DNA of 52,525 nt from Blastococcus sp. (GTDB lineage: Bacteria; Actinomycetota; Actinomycetes; Mycobacteriales; Geodermatophilaceae), in NCBI GenBank assembly GCA_025465355.1, contig JAODNN010000008.1, positions 1-52,525 of the forward strand, in the 5' to 3' direction. This document shows positions 43,248 through 52,484 of the stretch, one piece after another; position 1 is the stretch's first letter, and each line of letters starts with the position of its first letter. The notes beneath the pieces are model-generated. The model searched no databases. It was given only the letters and a program-made list of their open reading frames with translations, and was not told where the DNA came from. Both the position numbers and the translations under genes were made by a program.

Positions 43248-45179
43248 ATGGTGCACGCACACGATCCGCCGGGCCGGCCGGTCCCGGACAGCGGGGACCG
43301 GAGCGGATCAGGGCAGGTCGATCAGCCGCCCCACCCGATCCTCGACCGGATGGTCCAGAGCCGGAAGCGCATCGAAGCCACGCGCGTCGGGCACGTTCAG
43401 CGCCGGTTGGTGAAAGCGGACCTGGCGAACCAGGCGCTGATGCTGGCCGCCCTCGCATTCACGTTGCTGGTCCCGGTGCTCGTGACACTCGCCGCTCTGT
43501 TGCCCCTGGGTAGCGCGGACTCGCTGCCTGCGGTGGTCGCCTCGCGCCTCGGGCTCAGCCCTGCGGCCACGCGCGACCTGCAGAGACTCTTCCCGACCCG
43601 CGACGTCGTCCGAGGCGCGTCGACCGCTCTCGGGACTGCGTTCACCCTGCTCTCCGCCTACGCGTGGCCCACCGCTCTGCAGCGCGGGTACGAGATCGCG
43701 TGGGGCGTGTCCTCGCGAGGCTGGCGGGGGCTGTGGCGTCCCCTGGTCTGGTTGACAGCGTTCGTGGCCGTGGGAGCAGCGCTGCTCGCACTTCCCACGT
43801 CGCCCCTTCTCGCCCAGCCATGGCGAACCGTGCTGCTCGTGCTGGTGGGGGCCCCGGTGGTGTTCGTCTGGAGTTGGTGGACGCAGCGTTTCCTGCTCCG
43901 GGGTGCAGTCAGTTGGCGTCTCCTGCTACCCGGTGCGATCGCGATGACGATCGGCCTGCTCGGCCTGCGAGCGGCGGCGGCGCTGTTCGTCTCCCCGGGC
44001 ATCATCTACAACTATGGGCGCTACGGCCCGCTCGGCATCGTGTTCATGCTGCTGAGCTGGCTGGTCGCCCTCAGCGCGGTCATGCTCGGGGGCCCCGTGC
44101 TCGGCGCCGCCCTGAATGAGTACCGGATGCTCTCCGCTGCCGCCCGCACCGTGACGGGGTCGAGCCCGGAGGGGTCCACGGAACGGGAGGTCGGTACGGA
44201 GCCGGCGGTCCCGCGCCTCGGGGCGAGGGATAGCCAGTCCTCTGGTGATGTCGGGCCGCCTCTCGGCGGCGCCGGGCGCCCGGCCCGTCCGAACGGTCCC
44301 AGGGCGGCCTGCTCGACCCGTTGGCGCCCACCGGGCGACTCAGGCCACCGGCTCGCGCCTCCGCTCGGCTGTGCGGGGGAGCAGCAATGCCGCCACCCAG
44401 CCGGCGACCGCGAACCCCCCGAGGACGACGATCGCGAGGGCGAACGGCCTGTCCAAGGACGTCGTGGCTCCCGCGACCAGCGACCCGGCGATGGCCACGC
44501 CCAGCGAGGAACCCAGGTTGGACACGCTGCGCGAGACGCCCGAGATGTCGGCCTGGACCTCCTCAGGCCAGGCCGACTGCACCAGGTTCACCGACGCGGT
44601 CAGCATGATGCCGACACCGACACCCAGCACGAAGAGGCCTGGGATGAACGGCCAGACGGCGCCCAGGTCGACACGGACCAGCGCCAGGAGCGCGAAGCCC
44701 ACGATGGTGCCCCCGAAGCCGAGCCGGATGAGCCGCCGCTGGGAGTGCCGGCTGGCCATCCGCTGCGCGAGCGCGGAGGCGAGCAGGACCCCGATCGTGG
44801 CCGGCAGGAGCGTCAGTCCGGTCTGGATCGCGTTGAAACCCCGTTGTTCCTGCAGGTAGACCGAGAGCACGAACGACGAGCCGAGCAGGACCAGCCACTG
44901 CAGGGTCTGGGTCAGCAGGCCGAGGTTCGAGGTCCGGTTGCGGAACAGGCGGATCGACACGAGGGGCGTCCTGCCGCTGCGCTCACGGGCTCGCACGTGC
45001 ACGAAGAAGCCGGCCAGAATGACGACGCCGATCGCCACGAACAGCCACACCGGCGAGATCCCGCCCGTGGAGATCACCACCGTGTTCCCCACGCTGAAGT
45101 CCCGCTTGGCGGTGAACCAGCCATAGGTGCCGGACTGCAGGATGCCGTAGACGACGAAGAACAGGCCGGCCGCCGATAG
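43248..45179 (+). CDS. YihY/BrkB-family membrane protein whose frame lacks its own stop
   Basis: The family part is about residues 30-300: basic N-terminus, MLAALAFTLLVPVLVTLAALLP, STALGTAFTLLSAYAWP, LVWLTAFVAVGAALLALP, TVLLVLVGAPVVFVWSWW, LLLPGAIAMTIGLLGLRAAA and the closing YGPLGIVFMLLSWLVALSAV, six helices as in YihY. After NEYRM at about 44130 the frame has no stop and runs on to 45179, antisense to the last 840 bases of the MFS gene. The natural end was probably near 44150-44340; a one-base shift would reach a TAG near 44229. Frameshift, lost stop or assembly error are all possible. Confidence 0.6.
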   Translation: MVHAHDPPGRPVPDSGDRSGSGQVDQPPHPILDRMVQSRKRIEATRVGHVQRRLVKADLANQALMLAALAFTLLVPVLVTLAALLPLGSADSLPAVVASRLGLSPAATRDLQRLFPTRDVVRGASTALGTAFTLLSAYAWPTALQRGYEIAWGVSSRGWRGLWRPLVWLTAFVAVGAALLALPTSPLLAQPWRTVLLVLVGAPVVFVWSWWTQRFLLRGAVSWRLLLPGAIAMTIGLLGLRAAAALFVSPGIIYNYGRYGPLGIVFMLLSWLVALSAVMLGGPVLGAALNEYRMLSAAARTVTGSSPEGSTEREVGTEPAVPRLGARDSQSSGDVGPPLGGAGRPARPNGPRAACSTRWRPPGDSGHRLAPPLGCAGEQQCRHPAGDREPPEDDDREGERPVQGRRGSRDQRPGDGHAQRGTQVGHAARDARDVGLDLLRPGRLHQVHRRGQHDADTDTQHEEAWDERPDGAQVDTDQRQEREAHDGAPEAEPDEPPLGVPAGHPLRERGGEQDPDRGRQERQSGLDRVETPLFLQVDREHERRAEQDQPLQGLGQQAEVRGPVAEQADRHEGRPAAALTGSHVHEEAGQNDDADRHEQPHRRDPARGDHHRVPHAEVPLGGEPAIGAGLQDAVDDEEQAGRR

Positions 45180-45812
45180 AACCGCACCGAGCAGGTCGAA
45201 GCGGGGGCGCTGCGCCGGCAGGGGCGGGTCCTCGATGCGCCGCGCGAGCAGCGCGATCACACCCACGACGAGCACCTGCAGGAGGAACGAGGCTCGCCAG
45301 CTGATGTAGCTGGTGATCAAGCCGCCGATCAATGGACCCGCGGCGGCGCCGACGCCGCCGGCGCCGCTCACCACGCCGAAGTACCGGGCGCGGGTCCTGA
45401 TGTCGTGGAACAGAACGGTGATCAGGATGTAGATCGGCGGGATCAGCAGCGCCGAGCCGATGCCCTCGAGCAGCGAGTACCCGATCGTCAGCATCGCAAG
45501 ACCCTGAGCGAGCGACGCCAGCAGGGCGCCGGCGCCGTAGATGACCAGTCCGGCGACGAAGCAGACCTTCCGACCCCAGATGTCGGTCAGCTTGCTGCCC
45601 GGAATCATCAACGCTGCCATCGTGAGCGTGAACAGCGTGATGGTGGTCTGGATCCCGGTCACCGTCGTGCCCAGGTCCTTGGCGATCGTGGTGATCGCCA
45701 CGTTCATGTTCGATCCGGCGTAGCTGCAGATGAACTGGGCGAGGGCGAGCGGGAGGACAGCGGCTCGCGCCGTCCCCACCGCCGTGCCCTCTCCAGGTCC
45801 GGTTCTCGTCAT
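44340..45812 (-). CDS. MFS transporter, DHA2 (14-helix) type
   Basis: 490 residues, ATG start. It begins at the first helix, ALAQFICSYAGSNMNVAITTIAKDLGTTVTGIQ in frame, the DHA2 pattern with N-V-A-I-x-x-I. Motif A-like SKLTDIWGRKVCF and motif C-like GPLIGGLITSYISWRASFL (antiporter signature) follow, with about 14 hydrophobic helices. Such proteins export drugs or other small organics with proton exchange. It lies 34 bases after the GH15 gene on the same strand, so cotranscription is likely. Confidence 0.92.
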   Translation of the reverse strand: MTRTGPGEGTAVGTARAAVLPLALAQFICSYAGSNMNVAITTIAKDLGTTVTGIQTTITLFTLTMAALMIPGSKLTDIWGRKVCFVAGLVIYGAGALLASLAQGLAMLTIGYSLLEGIGSALLIPPIYILITVLFHDIRTRARYFGVVSGAGGVGAAAGPLIGGLITSYISWRASFLLQVLVVGVIALLARRIEDPPLPAQRPRFDLLGAVLSAAGLFFVVYGILQSGTYGWFTAKRDFSVGNTVVISTGGISPVWLFVAIGVVILAGFFVHVRARERSGRTPLVSIRLFRNRTSNLGLLTQTLQWLVLLGSSFVLSVYLQEQRGFNAIQTGLTLLPATIGVLLASALAQRMASRHSQRRLIRLGFGGTIVGFALLALVRVDLGAVWPFIPGLFVLGVGVGIMLTASVNLVQSAWPEEVQADISGVSRSVSNLGSSLGVAIAGSLVAGATTSLDRPFALAIVVLGGFAVAGWVAALLLPRTAERRREPVA

Positions 45813-45846
45813 GGGAGCTCTTCCGGGATCAGATCGGGGGAACTCG

Positions 45847-47685
45847 TCACGCCCTCGCGGGTGCTCGCCCGTCCAGGGCGGCGTCGAGGGTGACCGCGGC
45901 GTCGATGAGCGCGAGGTGGGTGAATGCCTGCGGGAAGTTGCCGATCTGCTCGCCGGTCAACGCGATCTCCTCGGAGTACAGCCCGGCGTGGTTGGCGTAG
46001 GTGAGCATCTTCTCGAAGGCGGTCCGGGCATCCTCGAGCCGCCCGGCCCGTGTGAGCGAGTCGACGTAGGCGAACGTGCAGAGCGAGAAGGTGCCCTCTG
46101 AGCCTCGCAGCCCGTCGGGGGAGGCCTCCGGGTCGTAGCGGTAGACCAGGCTGTCGGTGACCAGCTCGCCGTCCATCGCCGCGAGGGTCGACTCCCAGCG
46201 GGGGTCCCGGCCGTCGATGAACCCGACCGTGGGCATCCGAAGCAGCGCGGCGTCGAGGACGTCGGTGTTGTAGTGCTGGACGAACGCCTGCCGGGACTCG
46301 TGGAATCCCCGGTCCATGACCTGCTGGTAGATCGCGTCCCGCTCGGCGATCCAGCGCTCCACGGGCGCAGGCAGGCCGTGCTCGGCGGCGAGCCGGATGG
46401 CCCGGTCGAAGGCGACCCAGCACATCACCCGGCCGAAGGTGAACGGTTGGCGGCCGCCGCGGGTCTCCCAGATGCCCTCCTCGGGCTGATCCCAGTTGTC
46501 GGCCAGCCAGTTCAGGACGCCGGTGAGCGCCGACCAACCCTGGTACGGAATGGGCATTCCCGCCCGTTCGGCGGCGTAGAGGCTGTCGATCGCCTCGCCG
46601 TAGATGTCGAGCTGGAGCTGTTCGGCGGCGCCGTTGCCGATGTGCACCGGGGTAGAGCCCCGGTAGCCGGTCCAGTGGTCGAGGGTCTCCTCCTTGAGGT
46701 CGGAGGAGCCGTCGATCCGGTACATGATGTTCAGCGGCCCGCTGTCGCTGCCGATCCGCTCGCGCACCCGGTCGCCCAGCCACCGGGCGAACTGCTGGGC
46801 TTCGTCGGCCATGCCCAACCGAAGAAGCGCGTGCACCGAGAAGGAGGCGTCGCGCACCCAGGTGTAGCGGTAGTCCCAGTTGCGCTCCCCCCCGATCTGC
46901 TCGGGCAGAGCCGCGGTGGGTGCGGCCACCAGGCCGCCCGTGGGTGCGTAGGTCATGAGCTTCAACGTGATCGCCGAGCGCTGGACGGCCTCCCGCCACC
47001 GGCCGGTGTAGCTGGACCGCGCCAGCCACGACCGCCAGAACCGGACCGTGTCGTCGAACAGTGCGTTGATCTCGTCCACCCGGATCTCGCGCGGCGGTCC
47101 GTCCGCCGCGGACTCCAGCACGAGCCCCCGCACCTCGCCCGCCACCAGGCTGACGGTCCCGTGCAGGTCCTCACCTACGGCGGTGACGCGGGCCTTGCGC
47201 TCGTCGCCCGGTTCGCGGACCACGTGCAGAGTCAGCGTGAGCCCGTCCGCCGCGAAGACCGCGCCGGTCTCCGTCATCTGCGTCTGATGCGGGCGGCGGC
47301 CGTAGTCGAACCGGGGCGCGACGTCGACCTCGAAGGTCATCTGGCCGCGGACGCAGTGGATCATGCGCACCAGCCGGTGGTCGTCCGTCGCGGTGGAGCC
47401 CGCCGGCGGCATGAAGTCGATGATCTGCCCCAGGCCGGACTCGGTGAAGAACCGCGTGACCAACACCGCCGTGTCGGGGAAGTACGTCTGCTTGCTCGTG
47501 TAGTCCACGCCGACGGGGCGCACCCGGAAGTGGCCGCCGCGCTCGTCGTCGAGCAGGGCGCCGAACACGCTCGGTGAGTCGAACCGTGGGCAGCAGAACC
47601 AGTCGATCGACCCGTCGGTGGTCACCAGGGCAGCGGTCTGCAGGTCTCCGACGATCCCGTGGTCGGCGATGGCGGTCTCGGTCAT
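45847..47685 (-). CDS. Glycoside hydrolase family 15 (glucoamylase/trehalase-like)
   Basis: 612 residues, ATG start. N-terminal beta-sandwich (IADHGIVGDLQTAALVTTDGSIDWFCCPRFDSPSVF in frame) and a (alpha/alpha)6 catalytic domain with EQIGGERNWDYRYTWVRDASFSVHAL, the family hallmark, and a C-terminal GLYSEEIALTGEQIGNFPQAFTHLALIDAAV. The likely acid and base Glu are in the middle region and in the SEEI/TGEQ stretch. No signal peptide, so it acts on intracellular alpha-glucans or trehalose. Divergent from the SCP2-like/debranching genes and upstream of the exporter. Confidence 0.95.
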   Translation of the reverse strand: MTETAIADHGIVGDLQTAALVTTDGSIDWFCCPRFDSPSVFGALLDDERGGHFRVRPVGVDYTSKQTYFPDTAVLVTRFFTESGLGQIIDFMPPAGSTATDDHRLVRMIHCVRGQMTFEVDVAPRFDYGRRPHQTQMTETGAVFAADGLTLTLHVVREPGDERKARVTAVGEDLHGTVSLVAGEVRGLVLESAADGPPREIRVDEINALFDDTVRFWRSWLARSSYTGRWREAVQRSAITLKLMTYAPTGGLVAAPTAALPEQIGGERNWDYRYTWVRDASFSVHALLRLGMADEAQQFARWLGDRVRERIGSDSGPLNIMYRIDGSSDLKEETLDHWTGYRGSTPVHIGNGAAEQLQLDIYGEAIDSLYAAERAGMPIPYQGWSALTGVLNWLADNWDQPEEGIWETRGGRQPFTFGRVMCWVAFDRAIRLAAEHGLPAPVERWIAERDAIYQQVMDRGFHESRQAFVQHYNTDVLDAALLRMPTVGFIDGRDPRWESTLAAMDGELVTDSLVYRYDPEASPDGLRGSEGTFSLCTFAYVDSLTRAGRLEDARTAFEKMLTYANHAGLYSEEIALTGEQIGNFPQAFTHLALIDAAVTLDAALDGRAPARA

Positions 47686-48059
47686 GACGCTTCCTTCTCC
47701 GTAGGCCGCCAGACCCCCACGGGCCGGCGCGGCGGGACGTCGCTGCGGTCCTCGCCACGCTCGCCGCTTGCGAGGCGGCCGTGCCTCATCCCCGTAGGAC
47801 GAGTTGTTGCGAGCCGGACCGCACCTCGCTTTCGGTGATCCGGGCGGGAGTGACGGTCACGGTCGGGCCAAGGCGGCCGTGAGCTGCGGCCGCCGACACG
47901 ACCCCACGCACCCGCCGCGGACGGAGGGAATCCGGGTCATCCGCTGTGGAGGATGTCGCGGGCCGCACGTGGCGTGACGCTCCGGCCGTGACCGCTGACG
48001 GGTGTCGCGACCACCCCCGGCACCCGCGATCACTCCGACTCCGCAGGGAGGCAGCGTCG
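47686..48059. promoter_or_regulatory. 374-base divergent intergenic region
   Basis: It lies between the start of the GH15 gene (minus) and the SCP2-like gene (plus), so it should hold both promoters. It contains a short inverted repeat near 47795-47810 but I see no clear -10/-35 pair or operator. All frames here are shadow-like. Confidence 0.5.
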
Positions 48060-48434
48060 ATGACAACGACCGTCGAGTTCTTCGAGAACCTCGGCCGCCG
48101 CGGGCACGAGCCCCTGCTGGAGCGGGTGACCGCGACCGTCCGGTTCGACATCAGCGACGGCGAGCGAACCGAGCACCGCCTGGTCAGGATCGACCACGGC
48201 GATCTGCACGTGTCCGAGGTCTCCGATCCGGCCGACTGCGCGGTGGGCGCTGACCGGGCGGTGTTCGACGCCGTCGTGAGCGGCCGGCTGAGCGTGATGG
48301 CGGCGCTGCTGCGCGGCGTGTTGGCCGCCGAGGGTGACCCGGAGCTGCTCGTGCTGAGCCAGCGGCTGATTTGCGGGCCGCCGGCCCACTCGGCCGGCCA
48401 TGACGCGGTTGCCGCGGGAGCGCGGTCATCGTGA
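48060..48434 (+). CDS. SCP2-like sterol-binding-fold protein
   Basis: 124 residues, ATG with GGGAGG 9 bases upstream. VEFFENLGRRGHEPLLERVTATVRFDI, ERTEHRLVRIDHGDLHVSEVSDPADCAVGADRAVFDAVVSG and LSVMAALLRGVLAAEGDPELLVLSQRL (all in frame) match the SCP2 sterol-transfer fold: first helix, beta sheet, then a G-x-L-x-x-x-x-A-x-x-x-G-x-x-x-x-x-G-D helix-turn. It overlaps the debranching gene start in a GTGA, so translation is coupled. A regulatory or lipid-binding role is inference. Confidence 0.8.
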   Translation: MTTTVEFFENLGRRGHEPLLERVTATVRFDISDGERTEHRLVRIDHGDLHVSEVSDPADCAVGADRAVFDAVVSGRLSVMAALLRGVLAAEGDPELLVLSQRLICGPPAHSAGHDAVAAGARSS

Positions 48435-50545
48435 GCGAGAACCTCGTGCAGATTCTCGACGGCAACACTTTCGTGGTCAGTGACCCGCGGGGCGACATCG
48501 AAGCCTCGGCCACCGACCCGACCGGGCTGTTCTCGTTCGATACCCGGTTCCTGTCCCGGTGGGTACTCACCGTCGGCGGTCAGAGGCTGGCCGCACTGTC
48601 GACCGACGATCTGCAGTACTTCGAGACCCGGTTCTTCCTGGTGCCCGGCACCGGCACCGTCTACGTCGATGCCAAGCTCACGGTGATCCGCCGGCGCGCG
48701 GTCGACGACGGCTTCCGGGAGCAGCTCACCATCCTCAACCACGACGAGCGGCCGGTCGAACTCCTGGTCCGGATGGACGCCGACTGCGACTTCGCGGACC
48801 TGTTCGAGGTCAAGGACGCCCTGAAGAAGAAGGGGTCGTACACCACCCGGGTCGAGGACGGACAGCTGGTGCTGGCCTACGAACGCGACACGTACCGCCG
48901 CACCACGACCGTGTCCACGACCGAACCAGCCGAGGTGGACGAGCACGGGCTGCAGTTCACCGTCCGCATCGACACGCACGGCTCCTGGACGACCGATCTG
49001 CGCGTCGTCCCGGACATGCTCGGGGCAGGCGGGCACAGCCTCAACCCGAGGTCGGCAGCCGCCGGTGGCTCCCGGCGGAAGATGCGGGACGACCTGGAAC
49101 GCTGGATCTCGCGGGCGCCGCGCCTGACCTGTGACTGGGACCCTCTCGCCGCGACGTACAAGCGCAGCCTGGTCGACCTTGCGGCGCTGCGCTTCGCCCC
49201 GGCGATCGCGGGTGCGCGGAGCCTTCCCGCGGCGGGCCTGCCGTGGTTCATGACGATGTTCGGCCGCGACAGCATCTTCACCAGCCTGCAGGCGCTGCCG
49301 TTCGTCCCGGACCTGGCCTCGACGACGCTGCGAGTGCTGGGCGATTGGCAGGGATGCCGGACAGACGACTTCCGCGACGAGGATCCCGGCCGGATCCTGC
49401 ACGAGATGCGGTACGGGGAGATGACCGCATTCCAGGAGCGGCCGCACTCCCCGTAGTACGGCAACGCCGACGCAACGCCTCTGTACGTGGTGCTGATGGA
49501 CGAGTACGAGCGCTGGACAGGTGACGCCGACCTCGTGCGCGAGTTCGAGCAGGAAACACGTGCCGCCCTGCGCTGGATCGACGGGTACGCCGACCTGCAG
49601 GGGAACGGTTACATCGCCTACCGGCGTCGCAACGAGGAGACCGGCCTGGAGAACCAGTGCTGGAAGGATTCCTGGGACTCGATCTCCTACCGGGACGGCC
49701 GGCTGCCGGGCTTCCCGCGGGCCACCTGTGAGCTGCAGGGCTACGCCTACGACGCGAAGATGCGCGGGGCGCGCCTGGCCCGGCGGTTCTGGAACGACAC
49801 CGCCTACGCCGACGACCTCGAGCAGCAGGCGACCGAGCTCAAGACCCGGTTCAACCGCGACTTCTGGATCGAGGACGGGCAGTACTTCGCGCTCGCCCTG
49901 GACGCCGACGGCGCCCAGGTGGACGCCCTGTCCTCCAACATCGGCCACCTGCTGTGGAGCGGGATCGTCGACGCCGACAAGGCGCCCGCGATCGCCGAGC
50001 ACCTGCTGGGCCCACGACTGTTCTCCGGCTGGGGAGTGCGCACGCTCGCGGAGGGGGAGGCCCGGTACAACCCGATCGGTTACCACGTGGGGACGGTCTG
50101 GCCGTTCGACAACTCGTTCATCGCCTGGGGGCTGCGCCGTTACGGCTACAAGGCCGAAGCCGCCCGGATCGCTGCCGGCCTCCTCGACGCCGCCGATTTC
50201 TACGCCGGCCGACTGCCCGAGGCCTTCGGCGGCTACGAGCGCACGCAGACGAAGTACCCGGTTCAGTACCCCACCGCGTGCAGTCCGCAGGCGTGGTCGA
50301 CGGGTGCGCCGCTGCTGTTCCTGCGCACGATGCTGGGCCTGGACCCGTTCGGCGAGCACCTGATCGTCGACCCGGCGCTGCCCGTCGGCATCGGCCGCAT
50401 CGAACTGCTCGACATCCCTGGTCGGTGGGGCCGCATGGACGCGTTCGGCCGCGGACGCGTCGAGGTCGACGGCGGGACACACCTGGGTCCTCAGCTCGGC
50501 GACCACACCCCGGCCTCACCCGGGCAGCAGCGCAGCAGCGCTTGA
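48431..50545 (+). pseudogene. Glycogen debranching enzyme gene split by one in-frame TAG
   Basis: One 705-codon frame: N-terminal bis-domain (LVQILDGNTFVVSDPRGDIEAS, TGLFSFDTRFLSRWVLTVGG, in frame) and a C-terminal (alpha/alpha)6 glucosidase domain (PWFMTMFGRDSIFTSLQAL, ENQCWKDSWDSISYRDG, YPVQYPTACSPQAWSTGAP). Codon 342 (49454-49456) is TAG inside ERPHSP-stop-YGNADATPLYV. Relatives have PYYG here, so the change is Tyr TAC/TAT to TAG, one base. Everything else is intact on both sides. It may be a recent nonsense mutation, readthrough or a sequencing error. The intact enzyme would trim alpha-1,6 branches of glycogen, alongside the GH15 gene. Confidence 0.9.
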
Positions 50546-50612
50546 TCTCGGTGCCAGTTCATCCCGGCCGGATGGTGTGACGGCGGCCCGCCGGCGGCCA
50601 TGTTCATGAGTC

Positions 50613-51104
50613 GTGCGGGCACGCCTCGAATCCCACCTCGGATCTCGTCAGGTCAGCCGGGTCATCTACGGCTCGATCATCGGCCTCGCCCTGATCGTCG
50701 CGCTTCAGAGCCACCCGCCCAGCGCGGCAGGCATGATCGGTTCGTTGCTGGGCACCGCCGTGGCGGTCGCGCTGGCGGAGGCCTACAGCGACGTCGTCGG
50801 CACCCGGACCAGCGAGCGCCGGCGCCTCACCGGCCGCCAGGCCGGGCACATCCGCGACGACGTCGTCGCGGTCGCCTTCGGCATCGCGTTTCCCGCGGTG
50901 TTCTTCCTCTTCGCTGCGGTCGGTGCGCTGCAGATCGGGGCCGCCTTCGCGCTCGCGAAGTGGAGCGGGCTCGCCCTGATCGGCTTCTACGGCTTCTGGG
51001 CGGCCCGCTTCACCGGCGCGGGGATCTCCCGGGCCCTGGTGCACGGCGCCCTGGCGGCGCTGATCGGCCTCTTCTTGATTCTGCTGAAGTCGCTGCTGCA
51101 CTAG
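50613..51104 (+). CDS. Five-helix membrane protein of unknown function
   Basis: 163 residues, GTG start. Helices: VIYGSIIGLALIVALQSHPP, AGMIGSLLGTAVAVALAEAYSD, VVAVAFGIAFPAVFFLFAAVGAL, WSGLALIGFYGFWAARF and LVHGALAALIGLFLILLKSLL. The pattern EAYSDVVGTRTSERRRLT between helices 2 and 3 is a conserved cytoplasmic loop in similar actinobacterial proteins (VIT-like). It follows the debranching gene by 67 bases and may share its transcript. Confidence 0.8.
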   Translation: MRARLESHLGSRQVSRVIYGSIIGLALIVALQSHPPSAAGMIGSLLGTAVAVALAEAYSDVVGTRTSERRRLTGRQAGHIRDDVVAVAFGIAFPAVFFLFAAVGALQIGAAFALAKWSGLALIGFYGFWAARFTGAGISRALVHGALAALIGLFLILLKSLLH

Positions 51105-51203
51105 AGGGCTTGATCAGCGCGCTCTCGGGCAGCTTCTCCTGCCGAATGGCCGGCGGCGGCACAGAGCTGGGCCGCAGCCCCTCGTGGCCGAGGGGAGACG
51201 TGC

Positions 51204-51914
51204 CTACGCCCGCGGCACCGTCTGCTGCGCGGAGTCCGGCTGGCCCGTGCCCCGCCTCTCCTGGGCGGGGACCATCGGCGGGGCCTCGTCGGCATCGGTG
51301 ACGCTTGGTGCACGACTGGCTGCTTCGGTTCCGAGGTGCCGCAGGCTGAACCCCATCATGATCTGCGTGAAGCCTCGCAGCAGCGCCATGAAGCCGACCC
51401 AGAACAGGATCAGGTAGGTGCGGCGGGCGATGCTGGTCTGCGGGTCGGAGACGGAGACCCACGCGGCCAGCAAGAGCAGGATCACTCCGCTGAGCAGTCC
51501 GGTCCACCAGTAGGGCGTCTCCCCGCGTGTTGCGACGCCGCGGGTGATTTCGAACGCTCCGGCGAACACGAGAATCAGACCCAGCACCGAGGCCAGCGCG
51601 AAGAAGGTGTCGATCGGGCGGATGAAGGCCCATAGGCCGGCCAGCAGGAAGAGGAATGCGATGCTGTAGTGCAGGACCTTCCACCCGCCGGTCACCACGC
51701 TGGCGAGGGCCGCCTCGTTGACGCCCGACGCGATGAACACGACGCCGAGCAGCACGCCCACAGCGGCCAGAGAGGTGACGTCCGCACGAAGCACCACCCA
51801 GCCAATCACCAGCCAGGCCACCCCGACGATGAGGAGTGCCCACCAATACCGGCTCGCCCCCTGCGCCAGCATTCGTCTCGGGCCTCGCAGCAGCGCAGGT
51901 TCTTCTCTGCTCAT
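51204..51914 (-). CDS. HdeD-family six-helix membrane protein
   Basis: 236 residues from ATG (MSREEPALLRG). Six helices: WWALLIVGVAWLVIGWVVL, AAVGVLLGVVFIASGVNEAA, YSIAFLFLLAGLWAFIRP, LASVLGLILVFAGAFEITRG, WWTGLLSGVILLLLAAWVS and YLILFWVGFMALLRGFTQIM. The Gly/Ala-rich pairs follow HdeD. About 40 polar residues at the C-terminus. Second HdeD of the window (the other at 40677), and longer. It converges with the preceding membrane gene. Confidence 0.9.
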   Translation of the reverse strand: MSREEPALLRGPRRMLAQGASRYWWALLIVGVAWLVIGWVVLRADVTSLAAVGVLLGVVFIASGVNEAALASVVTGGWKVLHYSIAFLFLLAGLWAFIRPIDTFFALASVLGLILVFAGAFEITRGVATRGETPYWWTGLLSGVILLLLAAWVSVSDPQTSIARRTYLILFWVGFMALLRGFTQIMMGFSLRHLGTEAASRAPSVTDADEAPPMVPAQERRGTGQPDSAQQTVPRA

Positions 51915-52052
51915 GGTCTCCTCCAAGAGGGAGCACCGGCCGCCCTCCGCGGAGCCGGTAATCACCGACATGGGCGGCAACGGTGTCGGGCCGGAAGACG
52001 GCCGCAGGCCGTCGGGCGCCCTGCCTTCCGACGTGGAACTCGGGCCGGCTGC

Positions 52053-52484
52053 TCAGCCGCTGGGTGCGCCTGCTGCGGCCTGGGCGTCCTGCCGGGTGAG
52101 CACGGCGTCGAGTACGGCGTACTCGGCCTCCCCGATCGCGGCATAGGCGAAGTCGATGGCCCAGGCGGCGTAGTCCTCCGCGTCCTCCGCGTTGGACTCG
52201 GCCTGCTCGGCGTTGCGCTCTGCCTTCCGCTCGTCGGCCCGTTGGCGAACCTCGGCGAGGTGTTCCTTCCAAGAGCGCTGAACGCCTTCGCCCCACGACC
52301 GCGTCTTCTCGGCGGCCGCAGCCGAGTCGCTGCGAGCACGGTCCGATACCTCTTGCGCGCTGGCGCGGGCCTTCGTGATCGACTGCTCGAGGTTCTCTCT
52401 CGCCTGCGTCTTGGCGGCCGAGGCGCGGTCCTCCGCTTCCTTGGCCCGGGTCGACAGTCGTGACAAGTCGTCGGAAACGGCCAT
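52053..52484 (-). CDS. Coiled-coil protein of unknown function
   Basis: 143 residues, ATG start. Almost the whole first 110 residues are charged heptad-like helix (LSRLSTRAKEAEDRASAAKTQ, ENLEQSITKARASAQE, VRQRADERKAERNAEQAES). A short less charged end follows (WAIDFAYAAIGEAEYAVLDA). It lies upstream of the HdeD gene on the same strand with a 138-base gap. Proteins like this are seen next to stress genes in actinobacteria, without assigned function. Confidence 0.8.
   Translation of the reverse strand: MAVSDDLSRLSTRAKEAEDRASAAKTQARENLEQSITKARASAQEVSDRARSDSAAAAEKTRSWGEGVQRSWKEHLAEVRQRADERKAERNAEQAESNAEDAEDYAAWAIDFAYAAIGEAEYAVLDAVLTRQDAQAAAGAPSG

Noticed and set aside
44340-45179. Second half of the 43248-45179 frame as a real domain
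   Set aside because: It is exactly antisense to well-conserved MFS helices, and its content (Gln/Arg/Asp/His-rich) is typical of such shadows.
47786-50506. A 906-codon open frame antisense to the debranching gene
   Set aside because: Arg/Val/His-rich composition with no domain. High-GC antisense frames are often stop-free; the plus strand has clear family motifs.
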